64,000 bases of DNA from Pseudomonas sputi. Lineage in GTDB: Bacteria > Pseudomonadota > Gammaproteobacteria > Pseudomonadales > Pseudomonadaceae. The first letter of the stretch is position 1, and each line of letters opens with the position of its first letter. Both the position numbers and the translations under genes were made by a program. Location of the stretch: positions 367,215 to 431,214 of the forward strand of contig NZ_BQHI01000003.1 of assembly GCF_021603585.1 (NCBI RefSeq), given 5' to 3'. The notes beneath the pieces were generated by a model that was not told the origin of the DNA, made no database searches, and was given only the letters and a program-made list of their open reading frames with translations. Positions 23,965 through 32,562 of the stretch are shown piece after piece.

Positions 23965-24735
23965 CTAAAGACTGAACCCGCCATCCAGCGGAATGATATT
24001 CCCGGTCATGTAAGCCCCGGCAGTACTCGCCAGGCTGATCGCCAGCGCCGCCATCTCTTCCTCGCGGCCCCAGCGTTTCATCGGGATCAGCGCGGTGTCT
24101 TCGGCCAGCGCCTGCTGATCACTGCCGATGTGCTGGGTCATTTTGCTCGGGAAACGTCCAGGCGCGATGACGTTGACGTTGATGTGCTGGCTCACCAGTT
24201 CCCGGGCGAGAATCCGCGACAGTTGATGCAGGGCAGCCTTGCTCGGTCCATAGGCATAGGCCTGTTCGCCGAAGGACGAGATCCCCGCCACCGAACCGAT
24301 GTTGATGATCCGCGCCGGATTGGCCGCCGATCCGGACTTGCGCAACAGTGGCAGAAACTGCTGGATGCAACTGAACACCGAGGTCACGTTGAGCTGCATG
24401 ACCTTCTCCCAGCCCTTGACCGGGTAGCTCTCCAGCGGCGCGCCCCAGGTGGTGCCGGCGTTGTTCACCAGAATGTCCAGATGGGTGATCTGTTCGCCCA
24501 TTCGTGCAGCCAGCTCTTTCACGCCTTCTTCGGTCGCCAGGTTCGCCGCCACGCCCAGACAAGTGCCCAGAGCACTGAGTTCTTCAGCGGTTTGATGACA
24601 GGCTTCAGCGTCCCGGGAGCAGACGTACACGCGGGCGCCGGCCTCGACAAAGGCCTTGGCGATCATTTTGCCGATACCACGGGTGCCGCCGGTCACCAGG
24701 GCGGTGCGGCCTTGCAGGGAGAAATACGGGTGCAT
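23965..24735 (-). CDS. rhlG: SDR-family 3-oxoacyl reductase, RhlG-like
   Basis: A 256-residue short-chain dehydrogenase: cofactor motif VTGGTRGIG (~14-22), NNAG, catalytic Ser in INIGSVAG and YAYGPSK (Tyr/Lys). The sequence MHPYFSLQGRTALVTGG... and GRFPSKMTQHI match P. aeruginosa RhlG, an NADPH-dependent beta-ketoacyl reductase linked to rhamnolipid precursors and polyhydroxyalkanoates. No rhamnolipid genes are near, so a role in rhamnolipid is not implied. Confidence 0.82.
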   Translation of the reverse strand: MHPYFSLQGRTALVTGGTRGIGKMIAKAFVEAGARVYVCSRDAEACHQTAEELSALGTCLGVAANLATEEGVKELAARMGEQITHLDILVNNAGTTWGAPLESYPVKGWEKVMQLNVTSVFSCIQQFLPLLRKSGSAANPARIINIGSVAGISSFGEQAYAYGPSKAALHQLSRILARELVSQHINVNVIAPGRFPSKMTQHIGSDQQALAEDTALIPMKRWGREEEMAALAISLASTAGAYMTGNIIPLDGGFSL

Positions 24736-24862
24736 GGCGAATCCTGAGGGCTAGGGTTCAGTACACCCTAGTCGCCGGCCGCGAAAAGCGGAGCCACTAT
24801 TTTTCGAAGGAATGGAGGGGCATGCATGAACACGGCGACCGAAGTCGCCGTGTTCAAGTGGA

Positions 24863-25330
24863 TCAACCGCGAACGCGCAGGGTCAGGCCCTTGAGGAAAT
24901 TGCGCAGCAACTGATCGCCGCACGGGCGGTAGTTGGTGTGGCCGACCTTGCGAAACAGCGCGCTCAGTTCAGGCTTGGAGACCGGGAAGTCGGCAGCCTT
25001 GAGGATCGCGTGCATGTCGTCCTCCTTCAGTTCGAAGGCCACGCGCAGCTTTTTCAGGATGATGTTGTTGGTCACCGGCACTTCGATCGGCAGCGGCGGA
25101 CGGCTTTCGTCCTTGCCGCGCTTGAAGATCACCAGACCGTCGAGGAAGTGAGCGATGACTTCGTCCGGGCAGCGCACGAAGCCTTCTTCGTCTTCTTCTT
25201 TCTTGTCGAGGTACGTCACCACATCCGCCAGCGTGACGTCCAGGCCACCGAGTTTGATGATCTCGACCACTTTCTTGTCGCTGATGTCGAGCATGTAGCG
25301 AACGCTGCGCAGAACGTCGTTGTGAACCAT
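24863..25330 (-). CDS. DUF1456 (YehS-like) protein
   Basis: A 155-residue protein with two repeats of the DUF1456 module: NDVLRSVRYMLDISDKKVVE and NNIILKKLRVAFELKEDDMH, each followed by a helical segment ending in a FLDGL/FLKGL motif. The duplicated layout is the normal family form. Biochemical function unknown. Start ATG 25330 has weak upstream pairing. Confidence 0.88.
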   Translation of the reverse strand: MVHNDVLRSVRYMLDISDKKVVEIIKLGGLDVTLADVVTYLDKKEEDEEGFVRCPDEVIAHFLDGLVIFKRGKDESRPPLPIEVPVTNNIILKKLRVAFELKEDDMHAILKAADFPVSKPELSALFRKVGHTNYRPCGDQLLRNFLKGLTLRVRG

Positions 25331-25404
25331 GTGTGCAATCCTGATTTTTTCGCTGTGGGCACCGAGCGGGCGCGGCGCCGGAAATATTGGGTGGCTTGCG
25401 AGCC

Positions 25405-26115
25405 TTAGAATTTCTCTTTGCCGGACAGGTAGCGCCATTGGCCGACCGGCACCTTGCCGATGGACACACCACCGATGCGGATGCGGCGAATGCCGATGAC
25501 CTTCAGGCCGACCGCTTCGCAGAACTGGGCGATGATCCCCGGCTGCGGGTTCTTCATGGCGAAGCGCAGGCGGTTTTCGTTCTGCCAGCTGGCTTTGACC
25601 GGCGGCAGCTCCTTGCCCTTGTGAGTGAGGCCGTGCTGCAGGCGGTTAAGGCCGTGGGCAACCATGTCGCCTTCGACTTCGACCACGTATTCCTGCTCGA
25701 TCTTGGCCGCATCGGCGGTGAGCTTGCGCAGCACCTTCCAGTCCTGGGTGAACACCAGCAGGCCGCTGGCCTTGGGTTGCAGGTCGGCGCTGGCGGTCAG
25801 GCGCAGAAAGTGCCCGCGCAGCGGACGCTTGCCGTAGCGGTGCTCTTCGCTGAGGGTGTCGGCGTTCAGCGACTGCATGGCGCTGTCGACATCCATGCCC
25901 GCCGGCACGTTCAGCAAGAGGGTCACCGGCTCCGGCGCGGTGGCCTTGGCGTCCTTGTCGAGCTCGACCTTCTGGTCGCCGACCTTGAACTGCGGCTCGT
26001 CGATGACTTCGCCGTCCACGGTGACCCAGCCGCCCTCGATGAACAGCTCGGCCTCCCGGCGGGAGCAACCGACCAGCTCGATGAGGCGTTTGGAGAGGCG
26101 AATCGGGTCAGTCAT
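25405..26115 (-). CDS. S4-domain pseudouridine synthase homologue (RluF/RsuA-like, atypical active site)
   Basis: A 236-residue protein with an N-terminal S4 RNA-binding domain (IRLSKRLIELVGCSRREAEL, res 5-55) and a C-terminal RsuA/RluF-like fold (EQEYVVEVEGD; GLKVIGIRRIRIGGVSIGKV). In the family the catalytic Asp lies in GRLDxxTxGLLLLT; here the aligned segment is ADLQPKASGLLVFTQ (110-124), with Gln113 where Asp is expected. The KPxG motif is also replaced (NVPAGMDVDS). It may be an inactive RNA-binding homologue or use another residue. The annotation pipeline name would be rRNA pseudouridine synthase. Confidence 0.8.
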   Translation of the reverse strand: MTDPIRLSKRLIELVGCSRREAELFIEGGWVTVDGEVIDEPQFKVGDQKVELDKDAKATAPEPVTLLLNVPAGMDVDSAMQSLNADTLSEEHRYGKRPLRGHFLRLTASADLQPKASGLLVFTQDWKVLRKLTADAAKIEQEYVVEVEGDMVAHGLNRLQHGLTHKGKELPPVKASWQNENRLRFAMKNPQPGIIAQFCEAVGLKVIGIRRIRIGGVSIGKVPVGQWRYLSGKEKF

Positions 26116-26198
26116 GACAGGGGCCGTAACAAAAAAGGGGTGGGCATTGTACCTGCCTGGGGCCGGTTAAGCCCGATTGCATTTGCGCCGTGTGGCTT

Positions 26199-26672
26199 TT
26201 AGCCGCGTACCGCGCGCTGCTCCGGTTGTTTCAGACGCATGTGCAGCAACGGATACGGCTGGCCCATACCATCGACTTCCGAGCGGCCGATCACCTCAAA
26301 CCCTTGCTTGAAGTAAAACCCCAGTGCCTGCGGGTTCTGTTCGTTGACGTCCAGTTCGTCGGCGTTCAGGTGTTCCATCGCGTACTTCAGCAGTTTCTTG
26401 CCAAGGCCCTGGCCGCGATGGGCCGGGTCGATGAACAGCATTTCGATCTTGCCCGCCGCGACCCCGGCAAACCCGGTGATGCGCTGATGGCTGTCCCGGG
26501 TGCAGATCAGCATCACTGCATCGAGGTAGCGGGTCAGCACCAGATTCTTCAACAGCTCGATGTAGGATTCCGGCAAAAAATCATGAGTCGCACGGACCGA
26601 GGCCTCCCAGACCCGGGTCAGTTCCTGATAATCGCTGAGTTTCGGCGTGTGGATGACCGAGTGGTGACGCAT
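26199..26672 (-). CDS. GNAT N-acetyltransferase, YjaB-like
   Basis: A 157-residue acetyltransferase. The acetyl-CoA loop FIDPAHRGQGLGKKLLKYAM (R/QxxGxG/A) is clear, and DVNEQNPQALGFYFKQGFEV plus GRSEVDGMGQPYPLLHM match E. coli YjaB. ATG 26672 chosen; an in-frame start upstream would add 15 unconserved residues. Substrate unknown. Confidence 0.85.
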   Translation of the reverse strand: MRHHSVIHTPKLSDYQELTRVWEASVRATHDFLPESYIELLKNLVLTRYLDAVMLICTRDSHQRITGFAGVAAGKIEMLFIDPAHRGQGLGKKLLKYAMEHLNADELDVNEQNPQALGFYFKQGFEVIGRSEVDGMGQPYPLLHMRLKQPEQRAVRG

Positions 26673-26730
26673 GCCCGATAGCCTCTTTGTCATGGATGAG
26701 GGAGTCCTTCCCACCACAAACTCTAGCCGT

Positions 26731-26770
26731 AAAAAAGCCCCGCATCTCGTAAAAGAGAGCGGGGCTTTCT
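26731..26770 (-). terminator. Terminator of rimO
   Basis: AAAAAAGCCCCGC...GCGGGGCTTT hairpin, A-run on the left gives the T-run for minus-strand transcripts. Confidence 0.85.
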
Positions 26771-26783
26771 GTATTTTTTGCGC

Positions 26784-28121
26784 TTAGATCTGTTCGGCCC
26801 AGAGGTCGTATTCGTCGGCGTCGGTCACCTTGCACCAGACCTTGTCGCCCGGCTTGAGGTTGCTGCCGTTGTCGATGAACACGTTGCCGTCGATTTCCGG
26901 GGCATCGAAGAAGCAGCGGCCGACTGCGCCTTGCTCGTCGACTTCGTCCACCAGCACTTCGATTTCGCGGCCGATGCGCATTTGCAGGCGGGCCGAGCTG
27001 ATGGCCTGCTGGTGCGCCATGAAGCGTTCCCAGCGATCCTGCTTGACGTCGTCCGGAACGATGTCGAGGTTCAGGTCATTGGCCGGTGCGCCTTCGACCG
27101 GCGAGTACTGGAAGCAGCCGACGCGGTCGAGCTGGGCTTCGGTCAGCCAGTCCAGCAGGTACTGGAAGTCTTCTTCGGTTTCGCCGGGGAAGCCGACGAT
27201 GAAGGTCGAACGGATGATCAGGTCCGGGCAGATCTCGCGCCAGTTCTTGATCCGCGCCAGGGTCTTGTCTTCGAACGCCGGGCGTTTCATCGCCTTCAGG
27301 ACTTTCGGGCTGGCGTGCTGGAACGGGATGTCCAGGTACGGCAGGATCTTGCCGGCAGCCATCAGCGGGATCAGTTCGTCGACGTGCGGGTACGGGTAAA
27401 CGTAGTGCAGACGCACCCAGACGCCGAGGGTGCTCAGCGCTTCGCACAGTTCGGTCATGCGGGTTTTCACCGGCGCGCCGTTCCAGAAACCGGTGCGGTA
27501 CTTGACGTCAACGCCGTAGGCGCTGGTGTCCTGGGAGATCACCAGCAGTTCTTTGACGCCGGACTTGACCAGGCGCTGGGCTTCGTCGAGCACGTCGCCG
27601 ACCGGGCGGCTGACCAGTTTGCCGCGCATCGACGGGATGATGCAGAAGCTGCAGCTGTGGTTGCAGCCTTCGGAAATCTTCAGGTACGCGTAGTGGCGCG
27701 GGGTCAGCTTGATGCCTTGCGGCGGCACCAGGTCGATCAGCGGGTTGTGGTCCTGTTTCGGTGGCACGACTTCGTGCACCGCGTTGACCACTTGCTCGTA
27801 CTGCTGCGGACCGGTGACGGCCAGCACGCTCGGGTGCACGTCACGGATATTGCCTTCTTCCACGCCCATGCAGCCGGTCACGATGACCTTGCCGTTTTCC
27901 TTGATCGCTTCGCCGATGACTTCCAGCGATTCGGCCTTGGCCGAGTCGATGAAGCCACAGGTGTTGACCACGACCACGTCGGCGTCCTGATAGGTGGACA
28001 CCACGTCATAGCCTTCCATGCGCAGCTGGGTCAGGATGCGCTCGGAGTCGACCAGTGCTTTCGGGCAACCCAGAGAAACGAAGCCAACCTTTGGATTGGC
28101 CGGCGCAGGAGTGGTGGACAT
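26784..28121 (-). CDS. rimO: Ribosomal protein uS12 methylthiotransferase RimO
   Basis: A 445-residue radical-SAM enzyme that adds a methylthio group to Asp89 of ribosomal protein S12. N-terminal MTTase domain ([20 protein letters not shown]), radical SAM triad [15 protein letters not shown], and C-terminal TRAM domain (~375-440). Conserved Cys in LGCPK, NTCGF and [10 protein letters not shown] bind the second iron-sulfur cluster. Full-length. Confidence 0.97.
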   Translation of the reverse strand: MSTTPAPANPKVGFVSLGCPKALVDSERILTQLRMEGYDVVSTYQDADVVVVNTCGFIDSAKAESLEVIGEAIKENGKVIVTGCMGVEEGNIRDVHPSVLAVTGPQQYEQVVNAVHEVVPPKQDHNPLIDLVPPQGIKLTPRHYAYLKISEGCNHSCSFCIIPSMRGKLVSRPVGDVLDEAQRLVKSGVKELLVISQDTSAYGVDVKYRTGFWNGAPVKTRMTELCEALSTLGVWVRLHYVYPYPHVDELIPLMAAGKILPYLDIPFQHASPKVLKAMKRPAFEDKTLARIKNWREICPDLIIRSTFIVGFPGETEEDFQYLLDWLTEAQLDRVGCFQYSPVEGAPANDLNLDIVPDDVKQDRWERFMAHQQAISSARLQMRIGREIEVLVDEVDEQGAVGRCFFDAPEIDGNVFIDNGSNLKPGDKVWCKVTDADEYDLWAEQI

Positions 28122-28411
28122 GTCTAACCTCGGTGTTTTGTGACGTCGCTTTCCTGATGCGAAAAGCCGACGGACGGGCGCTTAGGCTGCGCCTCTGATC
28201 AAAAAGTGCGCAATTCTAGCGGCGAGCAGCGCACTTGACCAGCTTTATGCAGGGAAATACGACGAGTGCTGCGCTATGCTTCGCGCCGTTGAGCTTTACC
28301 AATTTTTTACAGTCAACAAAACGACTGTAACAACAGGTAAAACAGCGCATGCTGCATCAAAAAGCTTAGTGCTTCGTTCAAAGAAGCCGGTCTGGGAATC
28401 AGGAGTGTTGG
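28122..28411. promoter_or_regulatory. rimO-kup divergent intergenic region
   Basis: 290 bases containing both promoters. TTGACC (28236) and an AT-rich stretch with TTTTTTACAGTCAACAAAA around 28300-28320 are visible; CAGGAGTG precedes kup. No gene seen. Confidence 0.4.
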
Positions 28412-30313
28412 ATGGGTCAGGCAAGTAGTCACGCGGCGGGCGCCGAAGGTTCGGCCACCAAGCCGCTGAGCATGCTGGTCGCGGCGGTCGGGGTAGTTTA
28501 CGGCGACATCGGCACGAGCCCGTTGTACACCCTCAAAGAAGTGTTTTCCGGCGGTTACGGCGTACCGGTGAACCACGACGGGGTGCTGGGCATTCTGTCG
28601 CTGATTTTCTGGTCGCTGATCTGGGTCGTTTCAATCAAGTACATGATGTTCGTGTTGCGCGCCGACAACCAGGGCGAAGGCGGGATCATGGCGCTCACCG
28701 CGCTGGCCCGTCGGGCAGCCGCGGGACGCAAGCGGTTACGCACGTTGCTGGTGGTCTGCGGATTGATCGGCGCGGCGCTGTTCTATGGCGACAGCATGAT
28801 TACCCCGGCGATTTCCGTGCTCTCGGCCATTGAAGGGCTGGGGCTGGCGTTCGAGGGTATTGATCATTGGGTCGTGCCGATTTCATTGGTGGTGCTGGTG
28901 GGACTGTTTCTGATCCAGAAACACGGTACGGCGCGGATCGGCATTCTGTTCGGGCCGATCATGGTCACCTGGTTTCTGGTCCTCGGGGGCCTCGGAATCT
29001 ACGGCATCAGCCATTCCCCGGAAGTGCTGAAGGCGCTGAACCCGATCTGGGCCGTGCACTTTTTCATGGTGCATACCGGCATGGGCGTGGCCATTCTCGG
29101 CGCCGTGGTGCTGGCGCTGACCGGTGCCGAAGCGCTCTATGCCGACATGGGCCACTTCGGCCGCAAGCCGATTGCCCGGGCGTGGTTCCTGCTGGTGCTG
29201 CCAGCGCTGGTGCTGAACTACTTCGGTCAGGGCGCCTTGCTGCTGGAGAACCCGGAAGCGGCGCGCAACCCGTTCTACCTGCTGGCGCCGAGCTGGGCAC
29301 TGATCCCGCTGGTCGGTCTGTCGACCCTGGCCACGGTCATTGCGTCCCAGGCGGTGATTTCCGGCGCGTTCTCCCTGACCCGTCAGGCCATCCAGCTCGG
29401 TTACATCCCGCGCATGTACATCCAGCACACCTCCAGCGATGAGCAGGGCCAGATCTATATCGGTGCGGTGAACTGGTCGCTGATGGTCGGTGTGGTCCTG
29501 CTGGTGCTGGGCTTCGAATCCTCCGGTGCCCTGGCCTCGGCCTACGGCGTGGCCGTGACCGGGACAATGCTCATGACCACCATTCTGGTGTCGGCGGTCA
29601 TGTTGCTGCTGTGGAAATGGCCACCGATTCTGGCGGTGCCGGTGCTGCTCGGCTTCCTGTTGGTGGACGGTCTGTACTTCGCCGCCAACGTGCCGAAGAT
29701 CGTCCAGGGCGGTGCCTTCCCGGTGATCGCCGGTATCGCGCTGTTCGTGCTGATGACCACCTGGAAACGCGGCAAGCAACTGCTGGTCGAGCGCCTGGAC
29801 GAAGGCGCATTGCCGCTGCCGATCTTCATCAGCAGCATCCGCGTGCAGCCGCCGCACCGCGTGCAGGGCACCGCCGTGTTCCTCACCGCCCGCTCCGACG
29901 CCGTGCCGCACGCGCTATTGCATAACCTGCTGCACAACCAGGTGCTGCATGAACAAGTGGTGCTGCTGACTGTGGTCTACGAAGACATCCCGCGCGTCCC
30001 GCCCTCCCGACGCTTCGAAGTCGAAGCCCACGGCGAAGGCTTCTTCCGGGTGATCCTGCACTTCGGCTTCACCGACGAGCCGGACGTGCCGCAGGCGCTG
30101 AAGCTGTGCCATCTGGACGGCCTGGACTTCAGCCCGATGCGCACCACCTACTTCCTCAGCCGCGAAACGGTCATCGCTTCGAAACTCGAAGGCATGGCCC
30201 GTTGGCGTGAAGCGCTGTTTGCGTTCATGTTGAAGAATGCCAACGGCAACCTGCGCTTCTTCAATCTGCCGCTGAACCGGGTGATTGAGTTGGGGACGCA
30301 GGTGGAGATGTAG
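28412..30313 (+). CDS. kup: Low-affinity potassium transporter Kup
   Basis: A 633-residue K+/H+ symporter of the KUP/HAK/KT family: N-terminal [20 protein letters not shown] signature, [12 protein letters not shown], 12 predicted membrane segments to residue ~430, and a cytoplasmic C-terminal domain (~460-633). Full length. ATG 28412 with CAGGAGTGTTGG. A terminator follows. Confidence 0.97.
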   Translation: MGQASSHAAGAEGSATKPLSMLVAAVGVVYGDIGTSPLYTLKEVFSGGYGVPVNHDGVLGILSLIFWSLIWVVSIKYMMFVLRADNQGEGGIMALTALARRAAAGRKRLRTLLVVCGLIGAALFYGDSMITPAISVLSAIEGLGLAFEGIDHWVVPISLVVLVGLFLIQKHGTARIGILFGPIMVTWFLVLGGLGIYGISHSPEVLKALNPIWAVHFFMVHTGMGVAILGAVVLALTGAEALYADMGHFGRKPIARAWFLLVLPALVLNYFGQGALLLENPEAARNPFYLLAPSWALIPLVGLSTLATVIASQAVISGAFSLTRQAIQLGYIPRMYIQHTSSDEQGQIYIGAVNWSLMVGVVLLVLGFESSGALASAYGVAVTGTMLMTTILVSAVMLLLWKWPPILAVPVLLGFLLVDGLYFAANVPKIVQGGAFPVIAGIALFVLMTTWKRGKQLLVERLDEGALPLPIFISSIRVQPPHRVQGTAVFLTARSDAVPHALLHNLLHNQVLHEQVVLLTVVYEDIPRVPPSRRFEVEAHGEGFFRVILHFGFTDEPDVPQALKLCHLDGLDFSPMRTTYFLSRETVIASKLEGMARWREALFAFMLKNANGNLRFFNLPLNRVIELGTQVEM

Positions 30314-30328
30314 GCCTCGTCGCAACTG

Positions 30329-30371
30329 AAAAGCCCCCGTCAGCTTTGCGGCTGGCGGGGGCTTTTTCGTT
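30329..30371 (+). terminator. Terminator of kup
   Basis: AAGCCCCCGTCAGC/GCTGGCGGGGGCTTTTT hairpin with one mismatch and T-rich tail; it can also serve the convergent DUF3077 gene. Confidence 0.8.
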
Positions 30372-30380
30372 TTTGCGCCG

Positions 30381-30707
30381 TTACATGCTTTCTGGCAGCT
30401 CTGCCTCAGATTCGGTCTTCGTTCGCGCAGGTCGCGGCATCAGGGCCTTCATCACGTCGTCGACCAAGGCCTTGCCGATTATCGTCAGGTAATGCGCGGC
30501 CCAGGCGTGACGGTCGCTTTCCTTGTCGTAGGCGGCATCCTCGGCGAAGGATTTGGCGAGGAACAACAGGTCTGAAGCCTGGGACAGTGCTTCGATGATG
30601 GGGACGCCGGAGCGAACGTTGAGTAACGCCTGATCCGAGCTGTAGAGGAAAGAGGTGAAGCCGATGGTTGTGAGTTCTGCGGGGGACGGCGATTTCGTTT
30701 CGGTCAT
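30381..30707 (-). CDS. DUF3077 family protein
   Basis: A 108-residue soluble protein with the motif VRSGVPIIEALSQASDLLFL typical of the small Pseudomonas DUF3077 family. Start ATG 30707 has an excellent AAGGAGTAACACC. Its ATG overlaps the stop of a possible upstream frame (30704-30913). Role unknown; family members occur in many copies per Pseudomonas genome. Confidence 0.8.
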   Translation of the reverse strand: MTETKSPSPAELTTIGFTSFLYSSDQALLNVRSGVPIIEALSQASDLLFLAKSFAEDAAYDKESDRHAWAAHYLTIIGKALVDDVMKALMPRPARTKTESEAELPESM

Positions 30708-30913
30708 GGTGTTACTCCTTGGTTCGAGGAGCCGCAACTTCCGTTACCACACGAAAGGGAGGCAGCTGTACGCAGGGTGGTAAACCGGGAACCAAGGAAA
30801 CCGGCACGCCCGAAGGCGTCCCACGCACAGCTGCCATAACTCGAAATCACAGACATGAAAGTGCCTGTGATTGAGATGAGGGCGCTGTTGCGCTGGTTTG
30901 TCCGGGTTGCCAC
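30704..30913 (-). CDS. Possible small upstream ORF coupled to DUF3077 gene
   Basis: A 69-codon frame from GTG 30913, ending in TGA that overlaps the DUF3077 ATG (ATGA). Predicted product starts MATRTNQRNSALISITGTFM and is Ser/Gly/Cys-rich (CGNGSCGSSNQ). The overlap argues for translation and coupling, but there is no convincing ribosome site for the GTG, so it may be a leader only. Confidence 0.3.
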   Translation of the reverse strand: MATRTNQRNSALISITGTFMSVISSYGSCAWDAFGRAGFLGSRFTTLRTAASLSCGNGSCGSSNQGVTP

Positions 30914-31212
30914 ACCCGATCGCTGAAAGGGTCAGCGACGTCCAGAGAGTATCCCGTCGAAAAACAGCGCAATAGGGCGGCAAAGTGCCCAAACACGAGA
31001 TTAGGAGTTTGCCTACAAGGTATGCGGACGTCATCTGATATTGCGACACCAGACGTAAACGAAACTAAACGTTGATGGCGGTTTTGCGCGGCTTTGGTGC
31101 GGCAGATGAATGTGGAGTTGACGACTCGAAAAGGCCAATGAAGCAGGTGTCCACGTTTTATGGAATGTGGACACCTGGCGTTTTCAGTTTCATGGAGAGT
31201 CAAGCATTGAAT
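30914..31212. other. Intergenic stretch upstream of DUF3077 unit
   Basis: About 300 bases, plus the terminator that follows, with no supported gene. Candidate promoter elements for the minus-strand unit lie here; short open frames across it (e.g. 30847-31203 minus) lack ribosome sites and known features. Confidence 0.4.
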
Positions 31213-31252
31213 GAAAAAGCCCCCGCAACTGCGAAGTTGCGGGGGCTTTTTT
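31213..31252 (-). terminator. Terminator of the mprF-acvB-like operon
   Basis: AAAAAGCCCCCGCAACT GCGA AGTTGCGGGGGCTTTTTT, perfect 12-bp GC-rich core; A-run on the left serves minus-strand transcription. Confidence 0.9.
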
Positions 31253-31266
31253 GGGGGCGCTTCAGA

Positions 31267-32562
31267 TCACTCTTCCGCCACCTGCGCCGAGTTCTGGCGC
31301 TTCTCGATCAGATCCACCAGACGCTTGGCCAGTGCCGGGTAGTTCTCGTCGAAGTGGTGGCCGCCGGGCAGTTTCACTGCTTCGCCCACCGCGGTCTTGT
31401 CGGTGCAGCCGCTTTCGTCGGCTTCTTCTTCACCGTAGATGCACACGACCTTGGCCGGTGGCAGCTTGGCCATTTCCGGGCCGGTCGCGGCTTCTTTGCC
31501 GGCGTTGCCGAGCCAGCCTTCGACTTCGATTTCGAAGCTGCCGGTGCGGGCGAAGGCCAGCAGGATGATTGCGTCGACACGTTGCTGCTCGGTTTCCGGC
31601 AGGCGGTTGTAGATCGCCGGCAGGACGTCGGCGCCGAACGAGTAACCGGTCAGGATGAAGCGCTTGGTGCCCCATTTCTGGCGGTAGTGCTGCATCAGTT
31701 CGGTCAGGTCGAGGGCGCTCTGTTCCGGGCTCTTGTGCTGCCAGTAGTAGCGCAGGGTGTCGATGCCGACCACCGGGTAGCCGATCTTGGCCATTTCACC
31801 GGCCACGTCGCGGTCCAGATCGCGCCAGCCGCCGTCACCGGACAGGAACAGGGTCACGGTGTCCTTGGCCTGACCGGCCGGGACTTCCACCACCGGGATC
31901 TGCAAGCCGCCGTTGGCCTTGTCGCCGCCGACGAGGAGCTTGCGCAGTTCGTTGTTCAGCACTTGCGGCAGGTTGATGTCGTAGTCGCTGATGCTGGTTT
32001 CGGCGTTCGGTTGGTCGCGCACGAAACCGGCGCTGGTGTCGTCCGGGTTGTCGTTCCAGGCCACCAGCCAGTGGCCGTGGGCGGCGGCTTTCGGCAGCAG
32101 GTGGGTGCAGCCGGGTTTTTCCAGGGCCAGGTCGACCGATACGGCTTGAGCCTTGTCGTCTTTCTGCTCGGACAACCAGCGCCACGCCAGCACGGCGCCG
32201 GGGCCGATGCCGCTGACCAGCGTCGCCGGGCCGTTCAGTTCACGCAGGCCGGCTTGCAGGGCGCGGCTTTGCAGCAGGCAGTCCTTGGGCAGGATCACCT
32301 GGACGATCTGCGCCGAGGCGCTGCGGCTCAGGGTGCTCAGTTGCTTGTCGCTGAGTTTCTGGTCGTCGTTGACCGCCACCAGCACCTGAGCCTTGGGCTT
32401 GGTGCCGGGGATCACCCGGGTCATTGCAGCGCCGTCGGCCGGGGTGAGCTGTTCGAGGGTCGGTTCCGGTGCCGGGCGTTTGAGGTACCAGAAACCGCCG
32501 CCGGCAATCGCGGCCAGCACCAGCAGTGCGACCAGAATGTACTTCAGGGAGCGTTGAATCAT
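31267..32562 (-). CDS. Aminoacyl-phosphatidylglycerol hydrolase, AcvB/VirJ family
   Basis: A 431-residue periplasmic protein with an N-terminal membrane anchor (residues 7-26, YILVALLVLAAIAGGGFWYL). The C-terminal alpha/beta-hydrolase domain (VirJ) has the nucleophile motif GYSFGADVLP and a C-terminal His (LPGGHHFDENY). The start overlaps the mprF stop, forming a two-gene operon as in P. aeruginosa PA0920-PA0919, where the second protein hydrolyses alanyl-phosphatidylglycerol made by the first; Agrobacterium AcvB does this for lysyl-PG. Thus it probably tunes membrane charge. Confidence 0.88.
   Translation of the reverse strand: MIQRSLKYILVALLVLAAIAGGGFWYLKRPAPEPTLEQLTPADGAAMTRVIPGTKPKAQVLVAVNDDQKLSDKQLSTLSRSASAQIVQVILPKDCLLQSRALQAGLRELNGPATLVSGIGPGAVLAWRWLSEQKDDKAQAVSVDLALEKPGCTHLLPKAAAHGHWLVAWNDNPDDTSAGFVRDQPNAETSISDYDINLPQVLNNELRKLLVGGDKANGGLQIPVVEVPAGQAKDTVTLFLSGDGGWRDLDRDVAGEMAKIGYPVVGIDTLRYYWQHKSPEQSALDLTELMQHYRQKWGTKRFILTGYSFGADVLPAIYNRLPETEQQRVDAIILLAFARTGSFEIEVEGWLGNAGKEAATGPEMAKLPPAKVVCIYGEEEADESGCTDKTAVGEAVKLPGGHHFDENYPALAKRLVDLIEKRQNSAQVAEE

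Noticed and set aside
24747-24862. Possible gene or riboswitch between rhlG and DUF1456
   Set aside because: Short (about 120 bases); ACGGCGACC...CGCCGTGTTC-type stem around 24832-24854 may be a terminator but no further structure was convincing.
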